A stretch of 64,000 bases of DNA. It comes from Thermoplasmata archaeon. GTDB lineage: Archaea; Thermoplasmatota; Thermoplasmata; Thermoplasmatales; Thermoplasmataceae. The stretch is taken from NCBI GenBank assembly GCA_021797355.1, contig JAJZZX010000001.1, positions 326,523 through 390,522 of the forward strand, in the 5' to 3' direction. Made by a program: the position numbers and the translations under genes. Of this stretch, positions 63,696 through 64,000 are shown piece by piece; positions within the stretch are counted from its first letter, which is position 1; each line of letters begins with the position of its first letter. The notes beneath the pieces are model-generated. The model searched no databases and was not told the DNA's origin. It was given only the letters and a program-made list of their open reading frames with translations.

Positions 63696-63908
63696 ATGGT
63701 TAAAGATAGGGAACTCACTGTTGAGACAACTGCTGGTGTTGGTGTAGTGTATATGATATTGGCCATAGCGACTACGTATGCTGCACCTTATCCGGGAGCA
63801 TCCACATTGAGAATAGTTTTTGTAGTTGTAGGTGTGATATTTGCCGCAATTGCCATAGTGTCAGGCCTCGTCAGAGGGGGCAAAAAGAAGGCAGCCTCTG
63901 CGGCGTGA
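63696..63908 (+). CDS. Small two-TM membrane protein (70 aa)
   Basis: A 70-residue protein with two hydrophobic helices (GVGVVYMILAIATTYAA and IVFVVVGVIFAAIAIVSGLV) joined by a short PYPGAST loop, with a basic C-terminus GGKKKAASAA that should remain in the cytosol. GGTGA precedes the ATG by 4-8 nt, and a ctttatatctta TATA-like box lies ~29 nt upstream. No family or function is recognised. Its clean promoter and amphiphilic layout argue for a real gene. Confidence 0.65.
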   Translation: MVKDRELTVETTAGVGVVYMILAIATTYAAPYPGASTLRIVFVVVGVIFAAIAIVSGLVRGGKKKAASAA

Positions 63909-63955
63909 TTTTTTCCTTACCAACTTATAATTTCGGTCTTTTTGCAATAGAATGG

Positions 63956-64000
63956 CTACCAAGTCTTCCCAGGATGGCGCCTGATCGGATCAATTGGACC
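63956..64000 (-). CDS. Possible C-terminus of a gene entering from the right edge
   Basis: On the minus strand the last bases read GPIDPIRRHPGKTW and then TAG, and the frame is open to the window edge. It may be the end of a gene that starts outside the window. Fourteen codons are too few to judge. Confidence 0.2.
   Translation of the reverse strand, partial: GPIDPIRRHPGKTW

Overview
The window comes from a euryarchaeal chromosome, most likely an acidophilic member of the Thermoplasmatales (Thermoplasma/Ferroplasma/Picrophilus relatives). The information-processing genes are archaeal (transcription factor S, SRP54 and FtsY, prefoldin alpha, an aCPSF2-type RNase, a PIN-ATPase-KH protein, TtuA, and a nurA-herA-mre11-rad50 cluster). 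They sit beside genes typical of that order: a bacterial-type pantothenate kinase (CoaA), a GH15 glucoamylase, an Agl3/SQD1 sulfoquinovose synthase, geranylgeranyl-reductase-like flavoproteins, indolepyruvate oxidoreductase and many MFS/APC carriers. Many start codons lie about 25-35 nt from a TATA-like box, so leaderless mRNAs seem common. TTG and GTG starts are frequent. No CRISPR array, insertion sequence, prophage or rRNA was seen.

Layout. 1-5 kb: end of a DUF1641 gene, an M20 amidohydrolase, divergent yceI/hxlR, an MFS carrier and a large Lrp-like regulator. 4.9-8.7 kb: a short Cys-rich ORF, an APC permease behind a structured leader, an esterase, a flavin reductase and a DsrE-like protein. 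8.8-12.6 kb: iorAB, ttuA and tRNA-Ile. 12.7-16.3 kb: a CruF-like membrane protein, coaA, a zinc ribbon, a TauE/SafE carrier, tRNA-Ser and a CoA-binding protein. 16.4-21.4 kb: tfs, srp54, two divergent GGR-like flavoproteins and nth. 21.8-27 kb: sfsA, a small coupled ORF, carA and carB. 27-34 kb: a KBL/BioF-type enzyme, an orphan beta-rich protein, glucoamylase, OsmC, MFS and SepF. 34-42.7 kb: a glycosyltransferase, then nurA-herA-mre11-rad50 downstream of an M50 protease that is preceded by two overlapping mini-ORFs. 42.7-46 kb: tRNA-Val, an MFS carrier with an unrecognised partner, about 1 kb of apparently gene-poor DNA, and a 51-residue coiled-coil protein. 46-49 kb: katG divergent from an FTR1-like EXXE membrane protein, with a Fur/PerR-like box between them. 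49-55.4 kb: PIN-ATPase, stand-alone asparagine-synthetase-like domain, MTA phosphorylase, beta-CASP nuclease, TauE/SafE and MarC. 55.6-57.6 kb: agl3 and a sugar nucleotidyltransferase. 57.7-61.5 kb: pgk, prefoldin alpha, ftsY, a membrane-anchored orphan and signal peptidase I. 61.5-64 kb: an XRE regulator, an orphan 318-residue protein and a two-TM small protein.

How the genes fit together. nurA-herA-mre11-rad50 is the archaeal end-resection machine for double-strand breaks. SRP54, FtsY and signal peptidase cover targeting to and processing at the membrane. carAB supplies carbamoyl phosphate. The nucleotidyltransferase and Agl3 would make UDP-sulfoquinovose for surface glycans, with a TauE/SafE-type sulfite carrier nearby. 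KatG and the EXXE protein suggest a peroxide/metal-handling unit. The most novel-looking items are regulatory or very small: the switch-like leader of the APC permease, several stop/start-coupled mini-ORFs, and micro-proteins of fewer than 60 residues.
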